64,000 nucleotides of DNA from Ferrovibrio terrae (GCF_007197755.1 NZ_CP041636.1:372001-436000); one strand, 5' to 3'; shown: positions 46,584 through 57,798, counted from the stretch's first letter. The notes: generated by a model not told the origin, from the sequence alone. A program made the numbers and translations.

Positions 46584-47972
46584 TCAGCGCACAAGAGCCG
46601 ATAGCGGCGACCAGGCCGGATCGGAGGCATCCGCCGGGGTGGGAATTTCCCGCTCGTTGAAGCCGGTGAGGTCGATCGAGATCAGGCGCACGCGCTGGCC
46701 ACGGCCCTGCGCGTTCGATGGCGTCTCGCGATAGAACATCAGCACGCGACCATTCGGCGCCCAGGTCGGTGCTTCCTGCACCACCGCGTTCGACGACAGG
46801 ATGCGCTCGCCCGAACCATCGGGACGCATCACGCCAATCGAGAACTGGCCCTGATACTCCTTGGTGAAGGCGATCAGGTCGCCGCGCGGCGACCAGACCG
46901 GCGTCGAGTAGCGGCCCTGGCTGAAGCTGACGCGCTTCTGGTCCGAACCATCGGCATTCATCACGTAGATCTGCTTGGTGCCGCCGCGATCCGAGTTGAA
47001 GGTGATGCGGCGACCATCGGGCGCGAAACTCGGCGAGGTGTCGATGCCCGGATCGGTGGTCAGACGCTGCCGCTGTCGCGTGCGCAGATCCATCATGTAG
47101 ACATCCGAATTGCCGTCAGACGCCAGCGACATGATCACGCGATTGCCGTCCGGCGAGAAGCGCGGCGCAAAGGTCATGCCGGGGAAATCGCCGACCAGTT
47201 CCTGCTGTCCGGTATCGATGTTGAACAGGTAGACGCGCGGCTTTTCGTTGAAATAGCTCAGATACGTGATTTCCTGCTGGCCCGGGCTGAAACGCGGCGT
47301 CAGCACCAGGAAGCGGCCATCGGTAAGCATACGATGGTTCGCGCCATCCTGGTCCATGATCGCGAGGCGCTTCACGCGACGATCCGGCGGGCCGCTTTCC
47401 GAGACATAGACGATGCGGGTGTCGAAGTAGCCGTCTTCGCCGGTGACGCGCTTGTAGATCGCATCGGCGATCAGATGCGCCAGGCGACGCCAGTTGTCGG
47501 GCGTGGTGAACAGCGCCAGGCCGGTCATCTGATTTTCGGCGGCCACGTCCCACAGGCGGAATTCGCCGCGCAGGCGGCCATCGGCCTGCATTTCGATGCG
47601 GCCGTTGACCAGTGCATCGACATTGATCACGCGCCAGTCCTGGAAACGCGGCTGAACGCGCATCTGGGCCGGCGACTGGATATGCGCCTTGGGATCGGCC
47701 GGCTTGAACAGGCCGGAGCGTTCGAGATCAGCGCGGATCACGGCGGCAACGTCAGTGCCGATCTTCAGCGCCTGCGGATTGTCGGCATCGAAATCGGAAA
47801 TCGCGATCGGCACCGGCTTGAAGTTGCCGCGCGTGATGTCGATCTCGACCGCGGCGCGCACCTGCGGCGCGACCAGCACTATCGCCAGCAGCGCCAGCAC
47901 CCAGCTGCGCAGATTGGCCTTCATCATGCCAGCCGCCGATCGGTGGCGGGGCAAACTCGGCATCCGAAGCAT
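46584..47972 (-). CDS. tolB: Tol-Pal system protein TolB
   Basis: A 462-residue periplasmic protein. After the signal peptide (about residues 17-40, [16 protein letters not shown]) come the N-terminal alpha/beta domain and a six-bladed propeller, seen as repeated W/FSPDG-type segments ([36 protein letters not shown]). It binds Pal and TolA. ATG at 47972 chosen, six bases after GGGAG; the reading frame extends to a GTG one codon upstream. It follows tolA by 19 bp. Confidence 0.96.
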   Translation of the reverse strand: MLRMPSLPRHRSAAGMMKANLRSWVLALLAIVLVAPQVRAAVEIDITRGNFKPVPIAISDFDADNPQALKIGTDVAAVIRADLERSGLFKPADPKAHIQSPAQMRVQPRFQDWRVINVDALVNGRIEMQADGRLRGEFRLWDVAAENQMTGLALFTTPDNWRRLAHLIADAIYKRVTGEDGYFDTRIVYVSESGPPDRRVKRLAIMDQDGANHRMLTDGRFLVLTPRFSPGQQEITYLSYFNEKPRVYLFNIDTGQQELVGDFPGMTFAPRFSPDGNRVIMSLASDGNSDVYMMDLRTRQRQRLTTDPGIDTSPSFAPDGRRITFNSDRGGTKQIYVMNADGSDQKRVSFSQGRYSTPVWSPRGDLIAFTKEYQGQFSIGVMRPDGSGERILSSNAVVQEAPTWAPNGRVLMFYRETPSNAQGRGQRVRLISIDLTGFNEREIPTPADASDPAWSPLSALVR

Positions 47973-47991
47973 CACTGTCTCCCTGTCATTT

Positions 47992-48948
47992 TTATCCGCC
48001 CAGCATCATGCGCGGATCGAAGTTCAGAATGATTTCCTGGCCCCACTTGTCGCGGTCGCCCGGCGGCAACTGGAACGGCACGGCCTTGAGCACGGCGCGA
48101 CGCGCGGACTCAGCCGCAGCGCGATAGCTTTCGTTGCCCGGAATGAACATGCGAGCCTGATCGACGATCTCAGGCTGCTGGCGCAACGAACCGTCTGGAT
48201 TCAGGCTGAAACGGATGCGCACCTGAAGATTGCCCGCATCCTTGGCGCCAATATCGAACTGCCACTTGTCTTCCACCTGCTTGCGGATGAAATCCTTCTC
48301 GCTCATCGAAATGGGCTGATTGGGATTCGACGGCCCCTCGGCGCGCGGCGCGGCGGCCGGCGGCGTGCGCGAGGCGGTCTGCGGCGCCTGCTGCGGCGTC
48401 GGGGCCGGCGGCGCCTTCATCTTGTTCACCAATGCCGCGACATCCGAGAAGTTCGGCGTCTTGCTCTTGTCTTCCGTGCGCTGCTGCGTCGGCTTGGGCG
48501 GCGCGGGCTTCACTTCCGGTTTCGGCTTCTCGGCCACCTTCGGCGGCTCGGGCGTCTCGACCACTTCCTTGGGCTTGGGCAGCGGCTTGGCAGACGGCTG
48601 CGGCTCGGGCATCGGCTGCGGCTTGGGGGCCTCGGCCTGCTTGGGCGGCTCAGGTGTCGGCGGGGGAGGCGGTGGCGGCGGGGCGGCCGCCTGCGGCTGC
48701 GGCTTGGGCGGCTCGGGCGCGGGCTTGGCTTCCGGTACCGGCTCTTCCTTGGGCGGCGCCTTGGTCTCGACGACCTGCGGCTGCGGCTTGGGCACGTTGG
48801 TCTTCTCGGCAATCGGCGCGAACTCGGCCAGCACGACCATCGGCTCGGGCTCGCGCGGCTTCTCCCACCAGTAGGGCAAGCCGAAGATGCCGACCGCCAG
48901 AATGCCGGCATGCAGGCTCGCCGAGAATATGTAGGACTGTCGCTGCAC
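47992..48948 (-). CDS. tolA: TolA, energy transducer of the Tol-Pal system
   Basis: A 318-residue protein with one N-terminal transmembrane helix ([19 protein letters not shown]), a long Pro/Glu/Lys/Ala-rich linker (about residues 50-190) and a C-terminal TonB/TolA-like domain from about residue 215 ([17 protein letters not shown]). It spans the periplasm from TolQR to TolB-Pal. The Pro-rich linker is richer in PEPPK motifs than E. coli TolA. Confidence 0.93.
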   Translation of the reverse strand: MQRQSYIFSASLHAGILAVGIFGLPYWWEKPREPEPMVVLAEFAPIAEKTNVPKPQPQVVETKAPPKEEPVPEAKPAPEPPKPQPQAAAPPPPPPPPTPEPPKQAEAPKPQPMPEPQPSAKPLPKPKEVVETPEPPKVAEKPKPEVKPAPPKPTQQRTEDKSKTPNFSDVAALVNKMKAPPAPTPQQAPQTASRTPPAAAPRAEGPSNPNQPISMSEKDFIRKQVEDKWQFDIGAKDAGNLQVRIRFSLNPDGSLRQQPEIVDQARMFIPGNESYRAAAESARRAVLKAVPFQLPPGDRDKWGQEIILNFDPRMMLGG

Positions 48949-48990
48949 CCTGCCCTGACCCTCTACTCTTACGCCTTACCGACCGCCCGG

Positions 48991-49437
48991 TTAACGCCGG
49001 GGGGCGGCATTGGGCGGATTGCCGACCAGCGCCACCTTGGTGAAGCCGCCGGTATTGATGACGCCCATCACTTCCAGCACCTTGCCGTAATTGATGGCCT
49101 GGTCGCCGCGCACGAAGATGCGGCGCTCGGACGCGTTGCCGGCAATCGCCTGCAGACGCGCCACCAGCTGATCTACTTCAATCGGGCTTTCCTGAAGGTA
49201 AACGACGCCCTTGGCGTCGATGGTGACGCTTAAGGGTTCGTCCTGGCCCTGGATCGCCGCCGCCTGGGTCTTGGGCAGGTCGACCTGCACGCCGACGGTG
49301 AGCAGCGGGGCCGCGACCATGAACACGATCAGCAGCACCAGCATCACGTCGACCAGCGGAGTCACGTTGATTTCCGACATCGGCGCGCGCCGCATGCGGC
49401 CGCCGCGGGTCGAGCCGCCTCCGGTGGACATACCCAT
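48991..49437 (-). CDS. tolR: TolR, ExbD/TolR proton channel subunit
   Basis: A 148-residue protein with the ExbD/TolR signature EINVTPLVDVMLVLLIVFMV at residues 23-42, containing the essential Asp of the channel. A basic N-terminus (GGSTRGGRMRRAPM) precedes it. It forms the proton-driven motor with TolQ, whose gene ends 2 bp before this start. Confidence 0.95.
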   Translation of the reverse strand: MGMSTGGGSTRGGRMRRAPMSEINVTPLVDVMLVLLIVFMVAAPLLTVGVQVDLPKTQAAAIQGQDEPLSVTIDAKGVVYLQESPIEVDQLVARLQAIAGNASERRIFVRGDQAINYGKVLEVMGVINTGGFTKVALVGNPPNAAPRR

Positions 49438-49439
49438 GG

Positions 49440-50174
<735 letters not shown>

Positions 50175-50206
50175 AAGTTCGAATCCTTTGGTTAAGAGTT
50201 AGCAGA

Positions 50207-50632
50207 TCAATGCGATAAATTTGGTGAAAGTGTGGCGAAAAGCGCCGCAACCGGCTGCGGCACCCGCCGCGCACGGCCTTTTGCGTCGATACAGACCAGC
50301 TTGACCTCGGCCCGGACCAGCAGCTCCGCGCCGCGCCAGACCTCCTGTCCCAGGGTCAGGCTGGCACCACGCAGTTCGGTAATGGCGGTTGTAACAACCA
50401 GCTCCTCATGCAGCCGGGCCGGTTTCAGATAGTCCACATTGCAGGCCCGCACGGCGAAGGCGGCGCCGTTTTCCGACTCGATCAGCCCGCGCTGGTCGAT
50501 GCCGTTCTGCAGCAGCAGGTCGGACCGGCCGCGTTCGATGAAGCGCAGGTAGTTGGCGTAATACACGATGCCGGCGGCATCGGTATCCTCCCATTGCACC
50601 CGCAAGGCGTAGCGATGCTCAGACATCGTCAT
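50207..50632 (-). CDS. ybgC: YbgC family acyl-CoA thioesterase
   Basis: A 141-residue single-hotdog thioesterase. The active-site motif is [19 protein letters not shown], with Asp of the 4-hydroxybenzoyl-CoA thioesterase type. It lies at the head of the tol cluster, as usual in Proteobacteria. An ATG two codons downstream is an alternative start. The beginning overlaps the ruvB end by 14 bp. Confidence 0.94.
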   Translation of the reverse strand: MTMSEHRYALRVQWEDTDAAGIVYYANYLRFIERGRSDLLLQNGIDQRGLIESENGAAFAVRACNVDYLKPARLHEELVVTTAITELRGASLTLGQEVWRGAELLVRAEVKLVCIDAKGRARRVPQPVAALFATLSPNLSH

Positions 50633-51665
50633 CGCCCAGAAGGTCTAACTGATTCACGCCAAGCCCGGCGGGCGGCGTCAGGCCGATATGGGCAAAGGCG
50701 GCCGGGGTCAGCAGGCGGCCGCGCGGCGTGCGCTGCAGGAAGCCCTGCTGGATCAGATACGGCTCGATGATGTCTTCCAGCGCGTCGCGCGGTTCCGACA
50801 GCGAGGCGGCAATGGTTTCGACGCCGACCGGCCCGCCGGAGAAATCGCGGGCAATCGTGGTGAGATAACGCCGGTCCATGGCATCGAGGCCGCGCGCATC
50901 CACTTCCAGCCGCAGCAAAGCCGCATCGGCGGTGGCGGCATCGACGATCTTCGCCTTGGCATAGACGGCGAAGTCGCGCACCCGGCGCAGGAGCCTGCCA
51001 GCCACCCGCGGCGTGCCGCGCGCCCGGCGGGCGATCTCGCGCGCGCCCGAGGCATCGAGTTCGAGATCGAGGATACGGGCGCCGCGCCGCACGATCAGTT
51101 CGAGTTCCTCGACCTCGTAGAAATTCAGCCGCAGCGGAATGCCGAAGCGTTCGCGCAACGGCGTGGTCAGCAGGCCGGACCGCGTGGTGGCGCCGACCAG
51201 CGTGAACGGCGGCAGGTCGATGCGCACGCTGCGCGCCGAGGGCCCCTCGCCGATGATCAGGTCGAGCTGGAAGTCTTCCATCGCCGGATAGAGGATTTCC
51301 TCCACGGCCGGATTGAGGCGGTGGATCTCGTCGATGAACAGCACGTCGCGTGCTTCCAGATTGGTCAGCAGGGCGGCCAGGTCGCCGGCCTTGGCGATCA
51401 CCGGGCCAGACGTCGCCTTGAAGTTGACGCCGAGTTCGCGCGACACGATCTGCGCCAGCGTGGTCTTGCCCAGACCCGGCGGGCCGTGGAACAGCACATG
51501 ATCCAGCGCCTCGCCGCGGTCCTTGGCAGCCTGGATGAAGATGTTGAGGTTTTCACGCGCACGCGCCTGGCCGATGAAATCGCCCAGCACCTGCGGGCGC
51601 AGATGACGCTCAAGATCGTCGTTCTCGGCTTTTGCGCCTGAGACCATTCGAGGTGCCTCGCTCAT
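50619..51665 (-). CDS. ruvB: Holliday junction branch-migration helicase RuvB
   Basis: A 348-residue AAA+ motor of Holliday-junction migration. Walker A is GPPGLGKTT at 61-69, Walker B is LFIDEIHRL, and the sensor segment is [19 protein letters not shown]. The C-terminal winged helix has [13 protein letters not shown]. Normal length. It starts in a 4-bp overlap with the ruvA end. Confidence 0.97.
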   Translation of the reverse strand: MSEAPRMVSGAKAENDDLERHLRPQVLGDFIGQARARENLNIFIQAAKDRGEALDHVLFHGPPGLGKTTLAQIVSRELGVNFKATSGPVIAKAGDLAALLTNLEARDVLFIDEIHRLNPAVEEILYPAMEDFQLDLIIGEGPSARSVRIDLPPFTLVGATTRSGLLTTPLRERFGIPLRLNFYEVEELELIVRRGARILDLELDASGAREIARRARGTPRVAGRLLRRVRDFAVYAKAKIVDAATADAALLRLEVDARGLDAMDRRYLTTIARDFSGGPVGVETIAASLSEPRDALEDIIEPYLIQQGFLQRTPRGRLLTPAAFAHIGLTPPAGLGVNQLDLLGDDDV

Positions 51666-52279
51666 CGCGCCAGCTCCTTGAGCGCGGCCGGGATCAGCTG
51701 CTGCACATTGGCCTTGTCGCCGAGATTGCGCGCCGCCGTCGTGACGGCGCCAAAGGCGTCGGCGCGCTTGTAACCGAGATTGACCAGCGCAGACAGCGCA
51801 TCGGCGACCGGGCCGCCGGCCGTTTCGGCTGCTGCGGTTTCAGCAGACGTCGCACTGGCCACCGGGCCGAGCGCGATGCCGCCGACCTTGTCCTTCAGTT
51901 CGGTGATCAGGCGCACGGCCAGCTTGGGGCCAACGCCGTCGCAGCGGTTCAGCGAGGTCTTGTCGGCCGAGGCGATGGCGCGAAACAGCTCATCGGGCGC
52001 CAGCGTCGAGAGAATGCCGAGCGCCACCTTGGCGCCGACGCCCTGCACGGTCTGCAGCAGGTTGAAACATTCCCGCTCGGACGGCGACACAAAGCCGAAC
52101 AGATGGATATGGTCTTCGCGCACATGCGTCTCGACATGCAGCCGTACGGCTTCGCCCGGCCGCGGCAGGTTGCGCAAGGTTCTGCCTGAGCAGAAGACCT
52201 GGTAGCCGACGCCGTTCACATCGAGGATGCAGAAGGTCTCGGCCACGCTGTCGAGCAATCCGCTGAGCTTGGCGATCAT
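51662..52279 (-). CDS. ruvA: Holliday junction protein RuvA
   Basis: A 205-residue protein that binds the four-way junction. The OB fold is N-terminal, the helix-hairpin-helix pair is in [20 protein letters not shown] and [20 protein letters not shown], and a flexible linker precedes the C-terminal RuvB-binding domain. The start overlaps ruvC by 4 bp. Confidence 0.96.
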   Translation of the reverse strand: MIAKLSGLLDSVAETFCILDVNGVGYQVFCSGRTLRNLPRPGEAVRLHVETHVREDHIHLFGFVSPSERECFNLLQTVQGVGAKVALGILSTLAPDELFRAIASADKTSLNRCDGVGPKLAVRLITELKDKVGGIALGPVASATSAETAAAETAGGPVADALSALVNLGYKRADAFGAVTTAARNLGDKANVQQLIPAALKELAR

Positions 52280-52785
52280 CGCGCCGCCCTCACTTCCGCC
52301 GCCATAATACGGCGCGATGTCGCCGCGTTATGCGCATGGCAGATGGCGACCGCCAGCGCATCGGCGGCGTCGGTGCCAGTGACATTACAGCCCGGCAACA
52401 GGCGCTTCACCATGGCATGCACCTGGTCCTTGTCGGCACGCCCGGTGCCGACGACCGCCTTCTTCACTTCGGTCGCCGCGTATTCCGCGACCGGAAGCCC
52501 GGCCTGTGCCGGCGCCAGCAGCACCACGCCGCGCGCCTGGCCGAGCTTCAGCGTCGAGGCCGGGTTCTTGTTCACGAAAGTCTCTTCCACGGCGGCGGCC
52601 TGCGGCTGCCATTCCTGCAGCAGTTCCATCAGAGCGTCATGCAGGCTGCGCAACCGGTACGCCAGTTCATCATCCGGGTTGCTGCGGATGATGCCATGCG
52701 CGACATGGCTCAGCCGGTTGCCTTCGGCATGGATGATGCCCCAGCCGGTCGCCCGCAGGCCGGGATCGAGACCGATGATGCGCAT
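52276..52785 (-). CDS. ruvC: Crossover junction endodeoxyribonuclease RuvC
   Basis: A 169-residue resolvase with the four acidic catalytic residues D7, E67, D139 and D142 in place. Start set at the ATG giving [15 protein letters not shown], the conserved family start; an upstream in-frame codon adds four residues. It precedes ruvA in a 4-bp overlap. Confidence 0.96.
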   Translation of the reverse strand: MRIIGLDPGLRATGWGIIHAEGNRLSHVAHGIIRSNPDDELAYRLRSLHDALMELLQEWQPQAAAVEETFVNKNPASTLKLGQARGVVLLAPAQAGLPVAEYAATEVKKAVVGTGRADKDQVHAMVKRLLPGCNVTGTDAADALAVAICHAHNAATSRRIMAAEVRAAR

Positions 52786-52822
52786 GGGTGAACCCAAACC
52801 GGAGTCCTTTCGCGACCGGGGC

Positions 52823-53572
52823 CTAACCTGCCAGCCGCTTCATCTCGTCCTCCGAAATGTCGAAATTGGCGTAGACGGTCTGCACGTCGTCGCTGTCTTC
52901 CAGCACTTCGATCATCTTGAACAGCGTTTCGGCCTTTTCGCCCTCGACCGGCGTGGTGGTCTTGGGCTTCCACACCAGCTTGGCCGATTTCGGCTCGCCG
53001 AACGTCTTTTCCAGCGCCTCGCGCACCGCGGCAAAGTCGTCCTGCGCGCAGGTGACGCTGTGGCCCTCTTCATCCGACTGCACGTCCTCGGCACCGGCCT
53101 CCAGCGCGCCTTCGAACAGCGCCTCAGGCGTGCCGGCAGCCGCCGGGAAAACGATCTCGCCGACACGGTCGAACATGAAGGCGACCGAATTGGTCTCGCC
53201 CAGCGCCCCGCCATTCTTGGAGAAGGCGGCGCGCACTTCGCCCGCCGTGCGGTTGCGGTTGTCGGTCAGCGCTTCGACGATCACGGCGACACCGCCGGGG
53301 CCGTAGCCCTCATACCGCACCTCTTCGTAATTGTCGGCCGCATCGTTGCCGGCGCCGCGCTTGATCGCGCGCTCGAGCGTGTCCTTCGACATATTGGCGA
53401 CGCGGGCGGCCTGGATGGCGGCGCGCAGGCGCGGATTGGCTGCCGGATCGGGCTGGCCGCTGCGGGCGGCCGTGGTCAGTTCGCGGATCAGCTTGGTGAA
53501 AACCTTGGCGCGCTTGGCATCCTGCGCGCCTTTGCGATGCATGATGTTTTTAAACTGGGAATGGCCGGCCAT
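52823..53572 (-). CDS. YebC/PmpR family regulator
   Basis: A 249-residue protein with the family start [19 protein letters not shown] and [20 protein letters not shown]-like segment (here [20 protein letters not shown]). YebC proteins act as regulators and, for some members, in ribosomal relief at proline stretches. It lies upstream of ruvC as usual. Functional subtype cannot be read. Confidence 0.95.
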   Translation of the reverse strand: MAGHSQFKNIMHRKGAQDAKRAKVFTKLIRELTTAARSGQPDPAANPRLRAAIQAARVANMSKDTLERAIKRGAGNDAADNYEEVRYEGYGPGGVAVIVEALTDNRNRTAGEVRAAFSKNGGALGETNSVAFMFDRVGEIVFPAAAGTPEALFEGALEAGAEDVQSDEEGHSVTCAQDDFAAVREALEKTFGEPKSAKLVWKPKTTTPVEGEKAETLFKMIEVLEDSDDVQTVYANFDISEDEMKRLAG

Positions 53573-53889
53573 GGACGAACCTGCTTAAAGCGTGAAAAAC
53601 CGAGCGAATCGGGCATGTTTATCATATTTCGGCAGCTTTATCTGCCGAACCCCGAAGCGGGTGCCCGGATACTGCCGCCGCCCCTCAAAATCAAGTCGGC
53701 CAAGCAGCAAGCCGGGGCAGGCGTGTTCCGCCAGGCGGAGCGATCGCCGATTTGGTCCAAGGTCGGATTGCACAGCCTGACTCACGGCGATAAGGTCGGC
53801 AGGTTCCGCAGCGGCAACCGCCGGAACGGAGGAAGTCCTGAATTCCTCGCGGTATCAATGAATTACCCGATGGAGCCGGGCAGACTCGC
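53573..53889. other. Divergent gap between yebC and the first PAS_5 gene (317 bp)
   Basis: No gene seen. It contains an 8-bp perfect hairpin TTCGGCAG-CTTTAT-CTGCCGAA at 53628-53649. It must hold the promoters of yebC and of the PAS genes. Confidence 0.55.
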
Positions 53890-54450
53890 ATGATGGACCT
53901 CATGCAACTCGCCACCGCAGCAGCGCTGGCCCGGCGGCCGAACGCCGGCAGCGGCCTGCCGGGCTATCCGCAATCGGAAATCCTGACCCGCGCGCACCTG
54001 CTCTGGCTCGATGCCCGCGGCAGCGCCGAGATGCCGGCGCGGCGGCAGTTCCCGGCCGCGACGCTGGAGCCGCTGGCCGCACAAGTGCTGGTCTTCGGCG
54101 TCGAGCATGAGCCGCTCGACTTCCGCTACCTCGAAGTGGGCAGCCGCATGCGCGCGCTCAGCAACGACGACTATACCGGCAGGCGGCTGAGCGAGATTCC
54201 GCACCAGCGCGCGCCCAGTCTGGTCTGGGACCATCTGATGGCTGCCATGGATGCCCGCGCGCCGGTGCGCGGCGTACTGCCCTATGTCGGCCGCAGCCGC
54301 GAGTTCAGCAGCATTTTCCATATCGTGCTGCCGCTGGCCGATGACGGCGAGACGGTGGACCGCCTGCTGGTCTGCGTCGATCTGGCACCGGGCGCCGGCA
54401 GCGGCGTGCGGCTGCAGGACGGCACGCACCCCTTCACGCAACTCGGCTGA
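53890..54450 (+). CDS. PAS_5 domain protein (first of three)
   Basis: A 186-residue single-domain protein of the PAS_5 family, which in Rhodospirillales is present in many copies. Family pattern: LDFRYLEVGSRMRALSNDDYTGRRLSEIP in the middle (residues ~77-105) and RGVLPYVGRSREFSSIFHIVLPL. The N-terminal part is longer than in its two neighbours. The function is not known; PAS domains sense a ligand or partner. Confidence 0.82.
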   Translation: MMDLMQLATAAALARRPNAGSGLPGYPQSEILTRAHLLWLDARGSAEMPARRQFPAATLEPLAAQVLVFGVEHEPLDFRYLEVGSRMRALSNDDYTGRRLSEIPHQRAPSLVWDHLMAAMDARAPVRGVLPYVGRSREFSSIFHIVLPLADDGETVDRLLVCVDLAPGAGSGVRLQDGTHPFTQLG

Positions 54451-54548
54451 GCGCAGCCTCCACTCCAGCCTTTCACCACGGCCCTTCCCCATGGCTCCCT
54501 TACCATGGCCCCTTACCATGGGTTGAGCGGAATCCGCTTTTGCGTCTG

Positions 54549-54575
54549 CACAATCCCTGAGAGACTGGGATTGTG
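54549..54575. promoter_or_regulatory. Perfect hairpin next to the ribosome-binding site of the second PAS gene
   Basis: CACAATCCC-TGAGAGACT-GGGATTGTG, 9-bp arms, ends directly before the ACAGGAG ribosome-binding site (54576-54582). It could control translation start or end the preceding transcript; there is no T-tract. Confidence 0.5.
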
Positions 54576-54588
54576 ACAGGAGCCTGAT

Positions 54589-55089
54589 GTGTCGACGATG
54601 CGCGACCTGCTGCTGGGCCGGCAGGCAACGCCGGCCCTGCTGTGGGGCTATGATTACTGGCAGAGCAAGCGCGGCGGCCGCGCCATGCCCTCGCGCGCCG
54701 ATCTCGACCCGATCGAGATGAAGTCCTTTCTTCCGCATATCGTGCTGACCGACGTGCTGCACAATTCCGCGCCAGACCTGCCGCTCGATTTCCGCTACCG
54801 CCTGATGGGCACCACCGTGGATGCCCATATGTCGCGCCGCTTCACCGGCCTGCGGCTCAGCGAACTGCCGGCACAGCGGCCGGGCAGCCAGATGTGGCTG
54901 AATTTCAGCGAGGTGGTGGAGCAGCGCCAGCCGCGCTTCCACCGCGTGCCTTACGTCGGGCCACATAAGGATTTTCTCTCCCTGATCGACCTGGTGCTGC
55001 CGCTGTCGGATGACGACCGCAGCGTGACCATGCTGATGTCGCTGGTGGATTTCATCCCGCGCGAGGTCAATCCGCCGCGCGGCAGATAG
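54589..55089 (+). CDS. PAS_5 domain protein (second of three)
   Basis: A 166-residue PAS_5 protein with the family pattern RAMPSRADLDPIEMKSFLPHIVLTDVL, LDFRYRLMGTTVDAHMSRRFTG and VPYVGPHKDFLSLIDLVLPLS (each given by extent, not in full). GTG start chosen with ACAGGAG just upstream. It is very similar to the third copy, both with VPYVGPHKDF, so they are recent paralogs. Confidence 0.82.
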   Translation: MSTMRDLLLGRQATPALLWGYDYWQSKRGGRAMPSRADLDPIEMKSFLPHIVLTDVLHNSAPDLPLDFRYRLMGTTVDAHMSRRFTGLRLSELPAQRPGSQMWLNFSEVVEQRQPRFHRVPYVGPHKDFLSLIDLVLPLSDDDRSVTMLMSLVDFIPREVNPPRGR

Positions 55090-55104
55090 GCGAACCGTAG
55101 CCCC

Positions 55105-55120
55105 ACGGGGTCATCCCCGT
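55105..55120 (+). terminator. Short hairpin after the second PAS gene
   Basis: ACGGGG-TCAT-CCCCGT followed by AACTTTTGGGG. A weak terminator or attenuator candidate. Confidence 0.4.
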
Positions 55121-55212
55121 AACTTTTGGGGTGCGCTTTCCCGCGTTTCGTGCCACTTTCCCGCCCGTTACCCCTCCCCTGCACAGCATCTTTTCAGGAT
55201 TGCCGGCCGCGC

Positions 55213-55695
55213 ATGACCGCGTTGGATTTGGATTCGGCCACGCCGCGCCTGCGGCTGGCGTTCGAGTACTGGGCCGCGAAATGCGGCAGCCGGCCGATGC
55301 CGTCGCGCGCCGATCTCGATCCGGCCGAGATCAAGCCGCTGCTGCCGTATCTGATCCTGATGGATGTGCTGCGCGACGCCAAGCCAGGCTGGACGCTGGA
55401 TTTCCGTTATCGGCTGATTGGCACGGTGACGGATGCGATGATGAATGCGCGCTATACCGGCAAATGGATGAGCGAGTTGCCGCACCAGCAGCCGGACAGC
55501 CGGATCTGGCAGAACCTGGCAAGTGTGACCGATACGCGCCAACCGCATATCAGCCGCGTGCCCTACGTAGGCCCGCACAAGGATTTCATGTCGGTGGTCG
55601 ACCTCGTGATGCCGTTGTCGGCCGACGGCACCAGCGTGAACATGCTGTTCTGCATCGTCGATTTCGTGCCGCGCGAAACGCCGGCCTATCCATAG
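55213..55695 (+). CDS. PAS_5 domain protein (third of three)
   Basis: A 160-residue PAS_5 protein, close to the second copy: RPMPSRADLDPAEIKPLLPY, LDFRYRLIGTVTDAMMNARYTG and VPYVGPHKDFMSVVDLVMPLS. ATG at 55213 chosen; the longer frame adds 29 non-conserved residues. It overlaps the convergent UDG gene by 10 bp. Confidence 0.82.
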   Translation: MTALDLDSATPRLRLAFEYWAAKCGSRPMPSRADLDPAEIKPLLPYLILMDVLRDAKPGWTLDFRYRLIGTVTDAMMNARYTGKWMSELPHQQPDSRIWQNLASVTDTRQPHISRVPYVGPHKDFMSVVDLVMPLSADGTSVNMLFCIVDFVPRETPAYP

Positions 55696-56288
55696 GCCTG
55701 TTTCAACGCGCGTCCTGCAGCCTTACGCAACGCCGGCAGTGTTTCGATTGCGAACCACGGCTGCTTCTTCTGCCAGCCGAGATTGCGCCAGCTCGGATGC
55801 GGCAGCGGGAAATAGCCGTCCGGCAGATAGTCGCGGAAGCGCCGCACGGTCTCGGTCATGGTCCCGCCACGGCGCGGACCAAGATACTGCTTCTGCGCAT
55901 ACTGCCCGACCAGCAGCGTCAGCCGGATATCGGGCAGATGCGCCAGCAGGCGCTCGTGCCAGCGCGGCGCGCATTCCGGCCGGGGCGGATTGTCGCCACC
56001 CTTCGGATCGACGCCGGGATAACAGAAACCCATTGGCATGATGGCGATACGGCTTTCATCGTAGAACTGCGCGCGATCCATGCCGAGCCAGTCGCGCAGC
56101 ACATCGCCGCTGCGGTCATTCCACGGGATACCGGTTTCATGCACTTTCGTGCCGGGCGCCTGGCCGATGATCAGCAGTCTCGCGCTGCGCTGCATCCGCA
56201 CGACAGGGCGCGGACCGAGCGGCAGATGGGCGGCGCAGAAGCTGCAGCCGCGAACCTCTTTCAGCAGCGCGTCGAAACGGCCGCCCAT
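55686..56288 (-). CDS. Uracil-DNA glycosylase family protein
   Basis: A 200-residue protein of the UDG superfamily. It shows the active-site motif GQAPGTKVHETGIPWNDRSGD and the second motif PHPSWRN. The CxxC at residues 15-18 (CSFC) suggests partial iron-sulfur ligands as in family 4/5, but not all four cysteines are seen. The exact base removed is unknown. It is 8 bp upstream of the ymdB-like gene, and so probably cotranscribed with it. Confidence 0.85.
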   Translation of the reverse strand: MGGRFDALLKEVRGCSFCAAHLPLGPRPVVRMQRSARLLIIGQAPGTKVHETGIPWNDRSGDVLRDWLGMDRAQFYDESRIAIMPMGFCYPGVDPKGGDNPPRPECAPRWHERLLAHLPDIRLTLLVGQYAQKQYLGPRRGGTMTETVRRFRDYLPDGYFPLPHPSWRNLGWQKKQPWFAIETLPALRKAAGRALKQAYG

Positions 56289-56296
56289 CGAGGCCC

Positions 56297-57106
56297 CTAA
56301 AGATCAGCCTGCGACAGGCGGCCACCAAGACGCAGCGGCGCGATCTTCGTGGCCAGCCCGGTGCGGTCGTCGGTTTCGACATAGACGGCGCAGAGCGTGC
56401 CCTCGCCGTTCGCGGGCTCAAAACGTCCGCCCGGAATCTTGCGGGTGAAGCGGTTGAGCGGCTCGGTCTTTTCCATGCCGATCACCGAGTTGTAGTCGCC
56501 GCACATGCCGGCATCGGTCTGATAGGCCGTGCCGCCGGGCAGGATCTGCGCATCGGCGGTCGGGATATGGCTGTGCGTGCCGCAGACCAGCGAGGCACGC
56601 CCGTCGCAGAAATGGCCCATCGCCATCTTCTCCGAGGTCGCCTCGCCATGGATGTCGACGATGACGGCATCGACGCCCGCGCCCAGGCGGTATTTGGACA
56701 ACTCGCCTTCAACGGCGGCAAACGGATCGTCCAGCGGGTCCATGAAGATGCGGCCCATCACCTGCACCACCAGCACCTTTTTGCCGCTGTTCAGCGTGTA
56801 GACAGCAGCGCCCTTGCCGGGCGTGCCCTTCGGGTAATTCAGCGGTCGCAGCAGCCTGGGATCAGAATTGATGTAGCTCAGCGTCTCGCGCTGGTCCCAG
56901 GCATGGTTGCCCAGCACGATCACATCGACGCCGGCGGCATAGAAGTCTTCGCAGATTTTTCCGGTGATACCGAAACCGGCCGCGGCATTCTCGCCGTTGA
57001 CCAGTATGAAATCGAGACCAAGGCGACTGCGCAATTCAGGAATGCGCTGGACCACTGCATCGCGGCCCGACCGGCCGACCACATCGCCGCAATAAAGAAG
57101 TTTCAT
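56297..57106 (-). CDS. YmdB-type metallophosphoesterase (TIGR00282)
   Basis: A 269-residue calcineurin-like phosphoesterase with the metal sites MKLLYCGDVVGRSG, NGENAAAG, GNHAWD and HGEATSEK, all ligands in place. Homologs of B. subtilis YmdB hydrolyse 2',3'-cAMP. It follows the UDG gene and lies 12 bp after the cyclo-ligase gene, all on the same strand. Confidence 0.92.
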   Translation of the reverse strand: MKLLYCGDVVGRSGRDAVVQRIPELRSRLGLDFILVNGENAAAGFGITGKICEDFYAAGVDVIVLGNHAWDQRETLSYINSDPRLLRPLNYPKGTPGKGAAVYTLNSGKKVLVVQVMGRIFMDPLDDPFAAVEGELSKYRLGAGVDAVIVDIHGEATSEKMAMGHFCDGRASLVCGTHSHIPTADAQILPGGTAYQTDAGMCGDYNSVIGMEKTEPLNRFTRKIPGGRFEPANGEGTLCAVYVETDDRTGLATKIAPLRLGGRLSQADL

Positions 57107-57118
57107 CCGTTTAATCTC

Positions 57119-57742
57119 TCAGGACTGTCTTTCGCTGGCAAACCTGACCGCGCCCCGTTCGGTGACGGCCCAGTCCAGTCGTTCATCATGCGCCGCATGC
57201 GGCAACTCTGCCACCTGCTGTACCGCGAAGGCATAGCCCACGGCCAGTATCTTCTTGTCTACCACCGCGCGCAGGCCCTGCAACGTGGCATCGTAATAGC
57301 CGCCGCCCATGCCGAGCCGAAAGCCTTCGCGGTCGAATCCCACCAGCGGCACCAGCAGGATATCGGGCACCAGCGCGGTGGCGGTGGCCGCCGGGGCCGG
57401 GATTCCATAAGCGCCAGCCGGCGGCAGGTCGGCCAGGTCATCGCACAGGCGGAACTGCAGCAGGCGTGTACCCTGCTGCACGGCCGGCAGCACGATCATC
57501 GCGCCCTTGCGCTGCAGCTGCATCAGCAGCGGTCGCGGATCGAGTTCATCATCCATCGGCCAGTAGCCGGACACGATCTGGCCGACCGCGACCGGGATCG
57601 CCGCCATGAAACGGTCGGCTGCCAGCGTGGCGATGGCAGCACCGTTCGCGCCGTCATTCGCTTGCGCGGCTTCGGCGCGGCGCGCCTTCAGCTTGGCGCG
57701 CAGGCTGGCCTTGCGGCGGTCGAGATCAGGGTCGCCAGTCAT
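57119..57742 (-). CDS. 5-formyltetrahydrofolate cyclo-ligase
   Basis: A 207-residue enzyme recycling 5-formyl-THF to 5,10-methenyl-THF with ATP. The ATP-binding GMGGGYYDATL is visible near residue 159, and the N-terminal DRRKASLRAKLKARR segment is typical. Start set at the ATG giving MTGDPDLDRRK; an upstream TTG adds six residues. The 6S RNA and zapA precede it, a conserved order. Confidence 0.9.
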   Translation of the reverse strand: MTGDPDLDRRKASLRAKLKARRAEAAQANDGANGAAIATLAADRFMAAIPVAVGQIVSGYWPMDDELDPRPLLMQLQRKGAMIVLPAVQQGTRLLQFRLCDDLADLPPAGAYGIPAPAATATALVPDILLVPLVGFDREGFRLGMGGGYYDATLQGLRAVVDKKILAVGYAFAVQQVAELPHAAHDERLDWAVTERGAVRFASERQS

Positions 57743-57798
57743 TGCGCTAGGGGTGATCAAGGTCGCGCCAGCAGATCAATTTGAGCGGTGGGGGGAAA

